Shown here piece by piece: positions 15,554-22,580 of a stretch of 64,000 bases of DNA; position 1 is the first letter of the stretch; each line of letters starts with the position of its first letter. The position numbers and the translations under genes were made by a program. The notes under the pieces were generated by a model. That model did not search any database. It was not told where the DNA came from and saw only the letters and a program-made list of their open reading frames with translations. Origin of the DNA: Solirubrobacter ginsenosidimutans. GTDB taxonomy: Bacteria > Actinomycetota > Thermoleophilia > Solirubrobacterales > Solirubrobacteraceae. Location: assembly GCF_027587205.1 (NCBI RefSeq), contig NZ_JAPDOD010000005.1, forward strand, positions 124,001 through 188,000, written 5' to 3'.

Positions 15554-16899
15554 GTCAGCATGCCGCGCGAATCGCCCGAGACCACTGCCTGGCGCCCGAA
15601 CGCGTCGACGCGCCGATCTACGGCGGGCGCTACCGCTCGCTGTTCGACGACCTTCCCGCGCTCGACTCCGACGAGGACGCGCTGCACGCGCTCGGCCGGC
15701 CCGGCGGCCCGTGTGATCTCGGCGTCGACTTCGGCGACGACCCGGACTCGCACGTCGCCGCGGTGTGGCCGTTCTTCGGGCAGTTCATCGCCCACGACAT
15801 CACCGCCGATCGCTCGCCGCTCGGCCATCGCGCCGACGTCGCCGCGGTCCGCAACTTCCGCGTCCCCAAGGCCAACCTGGAAGGCCTCTACGGAGCGGGC
15901 CCGGTGGGCTCGCCGTACCTCTACGGCAAGGACGATCCCGCGAAGCTCCTGCTCTCGCCAACGGGCATCGACGTGCCGCGCAACCACGAGGGCATCGCGC
16001 TGATCGGCGACCCGCGCAACGACGTGCACCTGTTCACCAGCCAGATGCTGGTCGCCTTCATCAACCTCCACAACCGGCTGGTCGATCGCCTGCGCGACGA
16101 CGAGCTCGCCGAAGCGGACGTCTTCGAGGCGGCGCGGCGAGCCGCCACCTGGCACTACCAGCACGTCATCCTGCGCGAGTTCCTGCCCTCGCTGATCGGC
16201 GCGGAGCTGACCGCCGAGCTGCTCGACGACGGCCCGCAGCTGTACCGCATCGACGAGGACCCGTACATCCCGTTCGAGTTCGCCGACGCCGCCTACCGCT
16301 ACGGCCACGCCCAGATCCGCGACCGCTACCAGATCAACGAGCACTTCGGCCCCTGCCCCGTGTTCCCCGATCTCATGGGCTTCGGCCCCGTCCCGCCCGA
16401 TCACACCGTCGACTGGGCGCTGCAGATCGACGTCGAGGGCCACGCTCCGGCGCAGCGCGCCAAGCGCATCGACTCGCGGCTGCCCGCCCCGCTGATCGCC
16501 CTGCCGACCCAGATCTCCGGCTCCGAGCCCGGCACCGACTACGCGTCGCTCGCCAACCGCGATCTCCAGCGTGGCCAAGCCGTCGGCCTTCCGTCCGGCG
16601 AGGCCGTCGCGCAGCGCCTCGGGGTGCCCGCGCTGAGCGCCGAGCAGGTGGGCCTCGCCGGGGAGGGGTGGGTGGGAGAGACGCCGCTGTGGTTCTACAT
16701 CCTCAAGGAGGCCTCCGCCCTGCACGACGGCGAGCAGCTCGGCCCGGTCGGCGGCCGGATCGTGGGCGAGGTGCTGGTCGGCATCATCGACGCCGACCCG
16801 GAGTCCTTCCGCTCGGTCGACCCCACCTGGATGCCGACGCTGCCGGCCCGCCGCACCGGCGCCTTCGGCCTGGCCGACGTCCTGGTGCCGTCCGACTGA
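15550..16899 (+). CDS. Animal-type haem peroxidase family protein
   Basis: 449 residues of the peroxidase-cyclooxygenase superfamily. The distal region is WPFFGQFIAHDITADR with His82 in place of the distal histidine and nearby Asp83 (the haem-linking or calcium position). The GDPRNDVH motif (153-160) precedes LVAFINLHNRLVDRL with proximal His174, and an Arg-rich helix ATWHYQHVILREFLPSL follows. There is no signal peptide, so it appears cytoplasmic or exported by another route. It starts inside the LtrA stop codon, so the two proteins are made together. Substrate unknown; bacterial members may oxidise halides or aromatic substrates. Confidence 0.88.
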   Translation: MSQHAARIARDHCLAPERVDAPIYGGRYRSLFDDLPALDSDEDALHALGRPGGPCDLGVDFGDDPDSHVAAVWPFFGQFIAHDITADRSPLGHRADVAAVRNFRVPKANLEGLYGAGPVGSPYLYGKDDPAKLLLSPTGIDVPRNHEGIALIGDPRNDVHLFTSQMLVAFINLHNRLVDRLRDDELAEADVFEAARRAATWHYQHVILREFLPSLIGAELTAELLDDGPQLYRIDEDPYIPFEFADAAYRYGHAQIRDRYQINEHFGPCPVFPDLMGFGPVPPDHTVDWALQIDVEGHAPAQRAKRIDSRLPAPLIALPTQISGSEPGTDYASLANRDLQRGQAVGLPSGEAVAQRLGVPALSAEQVGLAGEGWVGETPLWFYILKEASALHDGEQLGPVGGRIVGEVLVGIIDADPESFRSVDPTWMPTLPARRTGAFGLADVLVPSD

Positions 16900-16959
16900 C
16901 CCGCTTGAGCGGCCAGTGAGTCGCCCCCGGGGTCACGCCCCTCCGAGGCGAGGGGGGGC

Positions 16960-17152
16960 GAACGTCAACTGCGCCGGTGAGGGATGCGGGAGTGCCGGCG
17001 CTGCCCGTCCGGTCGCCGTGGTCGACCGTGGGCGTTTGAGGGTCTGAGCGCGAGTTTCGATCAGGTCGCCCTGTTCGACGTGGCGCGCGGGTGGGGGTGC
17101 GGAACGAGAGCTGCCTGCCATGCAGCTCTGGTTACACACCCCCTCGCCGGGG
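16960..17152 (-). repeat. Intergenic hairpin repeat, copy B (minus orientation)
   Basis: Reverse complement of the element at 8859-9039; it lies in a 386-bp gap between the peroxidase gene and the gene at 17286, where no gene was found. Reading the minus strand from 17152, the CCCCGGCGAGGGGGTGTG start, the hairpin arms (AGAGCTGC with GCAGCTCT) and the CGCACCCCC closing arm are retained. One inner C is changed to A at the edge of the loop, which enlarges the loop but keeps the stem. Similarity continues through TGATCGAAAC and CACGGTC blocks to the GGCGCAGTTGAC end at about 16960. Confidence 0.8.
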
Positions 17153-17285
17153 TGATCGGCGCGCGTGAGAACGCCCTTTCTGTCTCCGTGGCCCGCACTC
17201 GGATGTCGGCGGAGGCTCACGCCGCAAGACTCTCGTGAACCACTTCCGGTCGCCGGTCGGCCGGCTCGCTGTATCACTCTCCGCG

Positions 17286-18155
17286 ATGCGCGAGCCCTCC
17301 GCCGCACTCGTCTTGGCCGCGACACAGGTCGCTGCCGTGCGCGACGTTCCGGCGGCGCGTCTTGCGTTGCTGGCGCAGGTGTTCAAGGGGCCGACGGGTC
17401 GTGCTCCGAAACACCTCCCGTTCCGGCGTGCGGCGTTGTCATTCATGCGTTGGCAGGCGCGTCGCGGCGTGCTCGCGCCGCTGGACGCGTCGCCGCCCGG
17501 GAGCGTGTGGTGGCGTTCGGTCAACGAGCGGCTGCTGCTGGACGGGTGTGAGACGGTGGCGCTGCTCGGCGGGGTGACCGGCGAGCCGTCCTCGCCCGCG
17601 GTGCAGCTGTGGCTGGAGTTCGCCGCGACGCCGACGGGGCGCCACTGGTACCGGGCGCACAACGCGAGCGTCGTCGCCGGGTACCTGGAGCATCGCGATC
17701 TCGCCGACGCCGAGAGCGAGGCGGAGCGCTTCTTCATGAACGTCGCGCTGCTGCGGGTGCTCTACGCGCACGCACTCGCCGCCGCGCCGGAGCTGGCGCT
17801 CGGCCCGTTCGCGCCACTCGGCCGTGTGCTCGGCGACCCGAGGCTCGGGATGGCCGGCGTGTTCCTCTCTTTGCGCGCCGTGCTCCCCGACGCCTACCCG
17901 CTCGGGCGCGAGGCGGAGCGCTACATCGCCGACGAGCAGCACCTCGGCCGGATGCTCGACTACGCGGTGATCGCACCGCGGTTGCAGCGCCTGTACGAGT
18001 GGTCGGCCGAAGCTCTCGGGGAGCCGCGCCTGCTCGGGTGCGTGCGCGAGGGCAACCCGATCTACGCGTGGCCGTTCGAGCGGCGACATGTCTGGCGGAC
18101 GTCGCACATGAATGCCGCCGGGCGGCTGCTCGAGCGGGTCACGCGGGCGCGCTGA
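17286..18155 (+). CDS. Conserved hypothetical protein
   Basis: 289 residues from the ATG at 17286 (an upstream start at 17235 is open but lies close to the repeat). Mostly helical, Ala/Leu/Arg-rich, with no export signal. Distinct segments are FKGPTGRAPKHLPFRRAALS, SVWWRSVNERLLLDGCETVA, FAATPTGRHWYRAHNASVVA and a C-terminal RHVWRTSHMNAAGRLLERV. The WYRAHNASVVAGYL stretch and many aromatic residues look like a folded enzyme or binding domain, but I recognise no family. Its 3' end overlaps the convergent ECF sigma gene by 17 bp. Confidence 0.65.
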   Translation: MREPSAALVLAATQVAAVRDVPAARLALLAQVFKGPTGRAPKHLPFRRAALSFMRWQARRGVLAPLDASPPGSVWWRSVNERLLLDGCETVALLGGVTGEPSSPAVQLWLEFAATPTGRHWYRAHNASVVAGYLEHRDLADAESEAERFFMNVALLRVLYAHALAAAPELALGPFAPLGRVLGDPRLGMAGVFLSLRAVLPDAYPLGREAERYIADEQHLGRMLDYAVIAPRLQRLYEWSAEALGEPRLLGCVREGNPIYAWPFERRHVWRTSHMNAAGRLLERVTRAR

Positions 18156-18684
18156 GCGCCGGCCAGTCGACGGAGTCGCGGTCGAGTCGCGTGCGCAACG
18201 CGGTCCGCGCCCGCTGCACGGCGCTGTTGGCCGCGGGCACGCTGATCGACAGCGCGGCGGCGGTCTCGCGCGAGGAGCAGCACAGCAGGTCGCGCAGCAC
18301 GAAGGCGGTGTGCTGGCGCGGCGGGAGGTAGCGCAGCGCGGCGAGCAGCGCGTGCTCGACCGTCTCGCGCTCGAGCGCCTGCACCTCGGGGAGCTGGTCG
18401 CGCGGCGCGGCGGGCTCGGACGGCTCGTCCTCGAGTGAGCTGCAGGGCGGGTCGCGCCGGGTCTGCAAATCGCGACAGGCGTTGGTGGCGATCCGGTACA
18501 GCCACGGCCGCGGGTCATCGGCGGTGAGGGAGCGGCGATAGCGCCACGCTCGCAGCAGCGTGTCCTGCAGCGCGTCCTCGGCATCCGCGGGCGAGCGCAG
18601 GAGATACGCGCAGTGCCGGCCCAGCCCGTCGCGGTGGCGCTCCAGGGCGGCGATGAAGGCCTGCTCGGTCGGGTCGGTCAGCAC
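18139..18684 (-). CDS. ECF-type RNA polymerase sigma factor (short form)
   Basis: 181 residues. Region 2 is at about 8-75 (YLLRSPADAEDALQDTLLRA, then RPWLYRIATNACRDLQTRR) and region 4 at about 108-165 (LLAALRYLPPRQHTAFVLRD, then SVPAANSAVQRARTALR). The sequence resembles SigG/ECF56-like factors that usually carry a C-terminal SnoaL-like domain, but it stops soon after region 4 (DWPALSAPA). It is the second ECF in the window lacking most of that domain. No anti-sigma gene is adjacent. It is divergent from the LysR-hydrolase fusion across a perfect inverted repeat, which may tie their regulation. Confidence 0.85.
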   Translation of the reverse strand: MLTDPTEQAFIAALERHRDGLGRHCAYLLRSPADAEDALQDTLLRAWRYRRSLTADDPRPWLYRIATNACRDLQTRRDPPCSSLEDEPSEPAAPRDQLPEVQALERETVEHALLAALRYLPPRQHTAFVLRDLLCCSSRETAAALSISVPAANSAVQRARTALRTRLDRDSVDWPALSAPA

Positions 18685-18725
18685 GGCGAGGATGCTCGCG
18701 AGCGGACTCGCGAAAGGGAAAGGCC

Positions 18726-18752
18726 GATCGCGAATGGCGCTCGTTCGCGATC
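18726..18752. promoter_or_regulatory. Perfect 9-bp inverted repeat upstream of the LysR-hydrolase gene
   Basis: GATCGCGAA (18726-18734) and TTCGCGATC (18744-18752) are perfect complements separated by 9 bp. The dyad lies between the divergent ECF sigma gene and the LysR-hydrolase fusion, 39 bp before the latter's preferred start at 18792. Size and spacing fit a LysR-type dimer site, so autoregulation by the fusion protein is plausible but inferred. Confidence 0.55.
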
Positions 18753-18791
18753 CGCATGACCGGTTTCCGGAGCCGCGACATACTGGATCGG

Positions 18792-19994
18792 ATGGACGAG
18801 CCGACCGGTGAGGTGATCGCGTTCCCGCAGGCTCCGGAGGGCGTCGAGATCCGCCATCTGCGGGCGTTCGTCGCCGTCTCGGAGGACCTGAACTTCAGCC
18901 GCGCGGCCGCTCGGCTCTATCTGTCGCAGCCGTCGCTGAGCCGGCAGATCCGCGCGCTCGAGCGCGTGGTCGGCTGCGAGTTGCTGCGGCGCTCGACGCA
19001 TCGCGTCGAGCTCACGGTCGCCGGGAACGCGTTGCTGGATCGCGCACGGCGGCTGCTCGCCGACCTCGACGAGGCGATCGCCACGACGCAGTCGGTCGGG
19101 GGTGAGCTGGCCAACCGCATGGCCACGCTGTGGGCGCCGGTGCTCGAGGTCGCTCGCGCCGATCGCGACATCGAGCAGATGCGCACGGCGTACGAGGCGT
19201 TCCTCGCCGAATCCGCCGTGCCGGACGGCATCGCGGTGCGAGCGGTCAACGCCGGCGGCGTTCCCTCCCTGGCGTTGAACCCGACCGACAACCCGGCGAC
19301 CGCGATCCTCTACCTGCACGGCGGCGGGTACACGGTCGGCTCGGCCTACGGCTACCGCCCGCTCGTCGGCGCACTGGTCGCCGCCACCGGCGTCGGCGCG
19401 CTCGTGCCCGACTACCGGCTCGCCCCCGAGCACCCGTTCCCGGCCGCGCTCGAGGACGCGCTCAGCGCCTACCGCTGGCTGACCGAGCAGGACGGCGCGC
19501 GGCGGATCGTGCTCGCCGGCGACTCGTTCGGCGGCGGGCTGGTGTGCTCGCTGTTGCTCACCCTCAAGGCGCGCGAGTTGCCGCTACCCGCGGGCGCCGT
19601 GCTGCTCTGCCCCGCGCTCGATCTCACCGGCGCCTCTCCCCTGGCCGCGAGCGAGGACCAGCAGACCGTCACGCTCCGCCGCGTGATCGAGGGCTATCTC
19701 GACGGGCACTCACCCGAGGACCCGATCGTGAGCCCGCTGCTCGGCGATCTGACGGGGCTGCCGCCGCTGCTCGTGCAGGCCGCGACAGGCGATCTCGTCC
19801 GGAGTGAGGCGGAACGGCTCACCGAGCGCGCGACGGCGTCCGGCGTCGACGCGCGCCTCGAGGTCTTCCCCGCCGAGACGCACGTCTTCCACGTCTTCTG
19901 GTCCTTCCTGCCCGAAGCCGCCGACGCGCTCCAACAGGCCGGCGCGTTCGTCCGCGACCGCGTGCGCGAGCCGCCGCGGCAGGCGAGCGCCTGA
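18792..19994 (+). CDS. Fusion: LysR-type DNA-binding domain + HSL-family alpha/beta-hydrolase
   Basis: 400 residues from the ATG at 18792; an ATG at 18756 is also in frame but sits against the inverted repeat. Residues about 18-77 are a textbook LysR winged HTH (IRHLRAFVAVSEDLNFSRAA, then LYLSQPSLSRQIRALERVVG), followed by the LysR linker helix. Instead of the periplasmic-binding-like effector domain, residues ~110-395 are a complete esterase: HGGG at 176-179, Ser245 in GDSFGG, Asp334 in ATGDLVRSEA and His364 in AETHVFH. The reading frame is continuous, with no stop or shift at the joint. It may be an enzyme that reports substrate to DNA, or a regulator using the hydrolase fold as a sensor. 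Confidence 0.88.
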   Translation: MDEPTGEVIAFPQAPEGVEIRHLRAFVAVSEDLNFSRAAARLYLSQPSLSRQIRALERVVGCELLRRSTHRVELTVAGNALLDRARRLLADLDEAIATTQSVGGELANRMATLWAPVLEVARADRDIEQMRTAYEAFLAESAVPDGIAVRAVNAGGVPSLALNPTDNPATAILYLHGGGYTVGSAYGYRPLVGALVAATGVGALVPDYRLAPEHPFPAALEDALSAYRWLTEQDGARRIVLAGDSFGGGLVCSLLLTLKARELPLPAGAVLLCPALDLTGASPLAASEDQQTVTLRRVIEGYLDGHSPEDPIVSPLLGDLTGLPPLLVQAATGDLVRSEAERLTERATASGVDARLEVFPAETHVFHVFWSFLPEAADALQQAGAFVRDRVREPPRQASA

Positions 19995-20010
19995 CGGCGG
20001 CCGTCCTAAT

Positions 20011-20027
20011 AGGTCTAAATCCGACCT
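20011..20027. promoter_or_regulatory. A+T-rich promoter region with small dyad upstream of metNIQ
   Basis: The 64-bp gap 19995-20058 is markedly A+T-richer than its surroundings and should hold the met promoter. AGGTC (20011-20015) and GACCT (20023-20027) form an inverted pair 7 bp apart, a possible operator. No SAM riboswitch or T-box could fit in this short leader. Confidence 0.4.
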
Positions 20028-20058
20028 GGTTTAAGTTGTTTCTATTGTTGCGGTCTCG

Positions 20059-21021
20059 ATGCTCGAGATCCAACAGCTCCACAAGGTCTTTCCCAACGGT
20101 GTCGTCGCGCTCGACGGCGTCGACCTCTTCGTCCCCCGGGGCGAGATCCTCGGCGTCATCGGACGCAGCGGCACCGGCAAGAGCACGCTGATCCGCTGCA
20201 TCAACCGGCTCGAAGAGCCGACGTCGGGCTCGATCCTCCTCGACGGCCGCGACGTGACGCGGATGCGCGGCGGCGAGCTGCGCGCCACGCGCCGGCGGCT
20301 CGGGATGATCTTCCAGCAGTTCAACCTGCTGACCTCGCGCACGGCGGCCGAGAACGTCGCGCTGCCGCTCGAGGTCGCCGGCGCCGGCCGCGCCGAGCGC
20401 CGCCGGCGCGCGCTCGAGTTGCTGGCGCTCGTCGGCCTCGAGGACCGCGCCGGGTCCTATCCGTCCCAGCTCTCAGGCGGGCAGAAGCAGCGCGTCGGGA
20501 TCGCCCGCGCGCTGGCCGCTGAGCCGTCGGTGCTGCTCTCCGACGAGGCCACGTCCGCGCTGGACAGCGAGACGACCGACTCGGTGCTCGACCTGCTGCG
20601 GCGCATCAACGCTGAGCTCGGCGTGACCGTGCTGCTGATCACCCACGAGCTCGACGTCGTCCGGCGCGTGTGCGACTCCGTCGCGCTGCTCGACGCCGGC
20701 CGCGTCGTCGAGAGCGGTCCGCTGGGCGAGGTCGTCGCACGCACCGGATCGGCGCTGGCCACGGGCCTGCTCCCCTCGCTGGGGCGGGTCGAGGTCGGCG
20801 AGAGCGAGATCGCGCTGGACGTCGTGCTGCTCGACGACGACGCCGACGAACGGCTCGCCGCCGCGCTGACCGACGGCGCGCGCGTCGAGGCGCGCGCGAC
20901 CGAGCGCATCGGCGACCGGCGCGTCACCCGCGCGCTGGTCGTGACCGACGACGCGGCCGACGCTCCCCGGCTGGCCGACGAATTGCGCGTGCGCGGCGCC
21001 CGCGCGGAGGTGGCGCGATGA
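20059..21021 (+). CDS. metN: Methionine ABC transporter, ATP-binding protein MetN
   Basis: 320 residues. The ABC ATPase core has Walker [10 protein letters not shown] (35-43), the Q-loop in MIFQQFNLL, signature LSGGQKQR and Walker B/D-loop [10 protein letters not shown], then the switch His in ITHELD. The ~90 C-terminal residues look like the NIL regulatory domain that binds methionine and trans-inhibits the transporter. The gene heads metN-metI-metQ; its TGA overlaps the metI ATG. It powers high-affinity D/L-methionine uptake at the inner face of the membrane. Confidence 0.93.
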   Translation: MLEIQQLHKVFPNGVVALDGVDLFVPRGEILGVIGRSGTGKSTLIRCINRLEEPTSGSILLDGRDVTRMRGGELRATRRRLGMIFQQFNLLTSRTAAENVALPLEVAGAGRAERRRRALELLALVGLEDRAGSYPSQLSGGQKQRVGIARALAAEPSVLLSDEATSALDSETTDSVLDLLRRINAELGVTVLLITHELDVVRRVCDSVALLDAGRVVESGPLGEVVARTGSALATGLLPSLGRVEVGESEIALDVVLLDDDADERLAAALTDGARVEARATERIGDRRVTRALVVTDDAADAPRLADELRVRGARAEVAR

Positions 21022-21671
21022 ACGACGGGACGGCATCCCTGATCTGGCAGGCGACGCGCGAGACGCTGATGATGGTCGGCGTCGCGATGGCGGTCACGAT
21101 CCCGCTCGGGCTCGCGCTCGGCGTCCTGCTGCTGATCACCGGTCGCGGCCAGATCCTCGAGCAGCCGCTCGCCAACCGTGCGATCGCCGCGGTGGTCAAT
21201 GTCGGGCGCTCGGTGCCGTTCATCATCCTGCTCGTCGCCGTGATCCCGCTCACGCGGGCGCTCGTCGGCACGACGATCGGGACCACCGCGGCGATCGTGC
21301 CGCTCGCGCTGGGGACGATCCCGTTCTTCGCACGCATCGTCGAGACCGCGTTGCGCGAGGTGCCCGGCGGCCTCGTGGAAGCCGCCCTCGCCGCCGGCGC
21401 GCGCCGCCGCGAAGTGGTCACCAAGGTGCTGATCCCCGAGGCGCTCCCCTCGCTCGTGGCCGGTGTGACGATCACGACCATCGGCGTGCTCGGCTACTCG
21501 GCGATGGCCGGTGCCGTCGGCGGCGGCGGGCTCGGCGACGTCGCCATCCGCTACGGCTACCAGCGCTACGAGACCGACGTGACGATCGCGACCGTCGTCG
21601 TCCTCGTGGTCCTCGTGCAGCTCCTGCAGTTCGCCGGCGATCGCCTCGCCCGGCGTCTCTCCCACACCTGA
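21018..21671 (+). CDS. metI: Methionine ABC transporter, permease MetI
   Basis: 217 residues, five predicted membrane helices, the usual length for MetI. The N-terminal segment [20 protein letters not shown] and the cytoplasmic EAA-like coupling loop ([20 protein letters not shown], then IPEALPSL) that contacts MetN are clear, as is the [16 protein letters not shown] stretch typical of the family. It overlaps metN by 4 bp (ATGA) and precedes metQ by 29 bp with a good ribosome site (GAAAGGAAG). Confidence 0.93.
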   Translation: MNDGTASLIWQATRETLMMVGVAMAVTIPLGLALGVLLLITGRGQILEQPLANRAIAAVVNVGRSVPFIILLVAVIPLTRALVGTTIGTTAAIVPLALGTIPFFARIVETALREVPGGLVEAALAAGARRREVVTKVLIPEALPSLVAGVTITTIGVLGYSAMAGAVGGGGLGDVAIRYGYQRYETDVTIATVVVLVVLVQLLQFAGDRLARRLSHT

Positions 21672-21700
21672 TCCTCCCCAAGCTCCCCGAAAGGAAGCCG

Positions 21701-22531
21701 ATGAGACGTATCGCCCTCGCCCTGGCCGCCGCCACCCTCGCCGTGGGTGTCGCCGCCTGCGGCGGCGACGACCAGCAGTCGAGCGCCGCCGCCCCCAAGG
21801 ACACGTCGAAGCCGCTCGTGGTCGGCGCGTCCCCCGTGCCGCACGCCGAGATCCTCGACTACATCGCCAAGAACCTCGCGCCCAAGGCCGGCCTCAAGCT
21901 CGAGGTCAAGGAGTTCACCGACTACGTCGTGCCGAACACCGCCCTGGTCGACCACCAGCTCGACGCCAACTACTTCCAGACGCCCGCGTACCTGTCCGAC
22001 CAGGAGAAGGCGCGCGGGTTCAAGGCCGTGTCGATCGTCGGCGTCCACATCGAGCCGCTCGGCCTCTACTCGCACAAGGTCAAGGACCTCGCGAGCATCC
22101 CGCAGGGCGCGCAGGTGGCGATCCCCAACGACGCCACCAACGAGGCCCGTGCGTTGCGCCTGCTCGCCGCCAACCAGCTGATCACGCTCAAGGACGGCGC
22201 GGGCGAGACGGCCACGGTCCGTGACATCGCCGCCAACCCCAAGGACCTGAAGTTCGCCGAGGTCGAAGCCGCGCAGACGCCGCGCGCGCTCGACGACGCC
22301 GACCTCGCGGTCATCAACGGCAACTACGCGCTCGAGGCCAAGCTGACGCCGTCCAAGGACGCGCTCGCGCTGGAGAGCGCGCAGAACAACCCCAACCAGA
22401 ACATCCTCGTGACGCTGCCCGAGGAGCGCGACGACCCGCGCGTGAAGACGCTGGCCAAGCTCCTGACCTCACCCGAGGTCAAGCGGTTCATCGACCAGAA
22501 GTACCAGGGCGCCGTCCTCCCCGCCTTCTGA
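21701..22531 (+). CDS. metQ: Methionine-binding lipoprotein MetQ
   Basis: 276 residues of the NlpA family. A lipoprotein signal ends in the lipobox VAAC with Cys20 as the lipidation site, followed by a GGDDQQSSAAA spacer. Family landmarks are VGASPVPHAEIL, FTDYVVPNTALVDHQLDANY, VAIPNDATNEARALRLL and VINGNYAL, which form the methionine pocket. It captures methionine outside the membrane and delivers it to MetNI. A strong hairpin terminator follows at once. Confidence 0.93.
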   Translation: MRRIALALAAATLAVGVAACGGDDQQSSAAAPKDTSKPLVVGASPVPHAEILDYIAKNLAPKAGLKLEVKEFTDYVVPNTALVDHQLDANYFQTPAYLSDQEKARGFKAVSIVGVHIEPLGLYSHKVKDLASIPQGAQVAIPNDATNEARALRLLAANQLITLKDGAGETATVRDIAANPKDLKFAEVEAAQTPRALDDADLAVINGNYALEAKLTPSKDALALESAQNNPNQNILVTLPEERDDPRVKTLAKLLTSPEVKRFIDQKYQGAVLPAF

Positions 22532-22542
22532 GGACCCGAGGA

Positions 22543-22570
22543 GCGCCACCGCCCGCGCGGGCGGTGGCGC
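22543..22570. terminator. Bidirectional hairpin terminator
   Basis: GCGCCACCGCCCGC (22543-22556) and GCGGGCGGTGGCGC (22557-22570) are perfect 14-base complements in the 49-bp gap between the convergent metQ and M14 peptidase genes. There is no T run, as is usual in high-GC actinobacteria. It can serve both directions. Confidence 0.75.
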
Positions 22571-22580
22571 GCTCTGAGCG

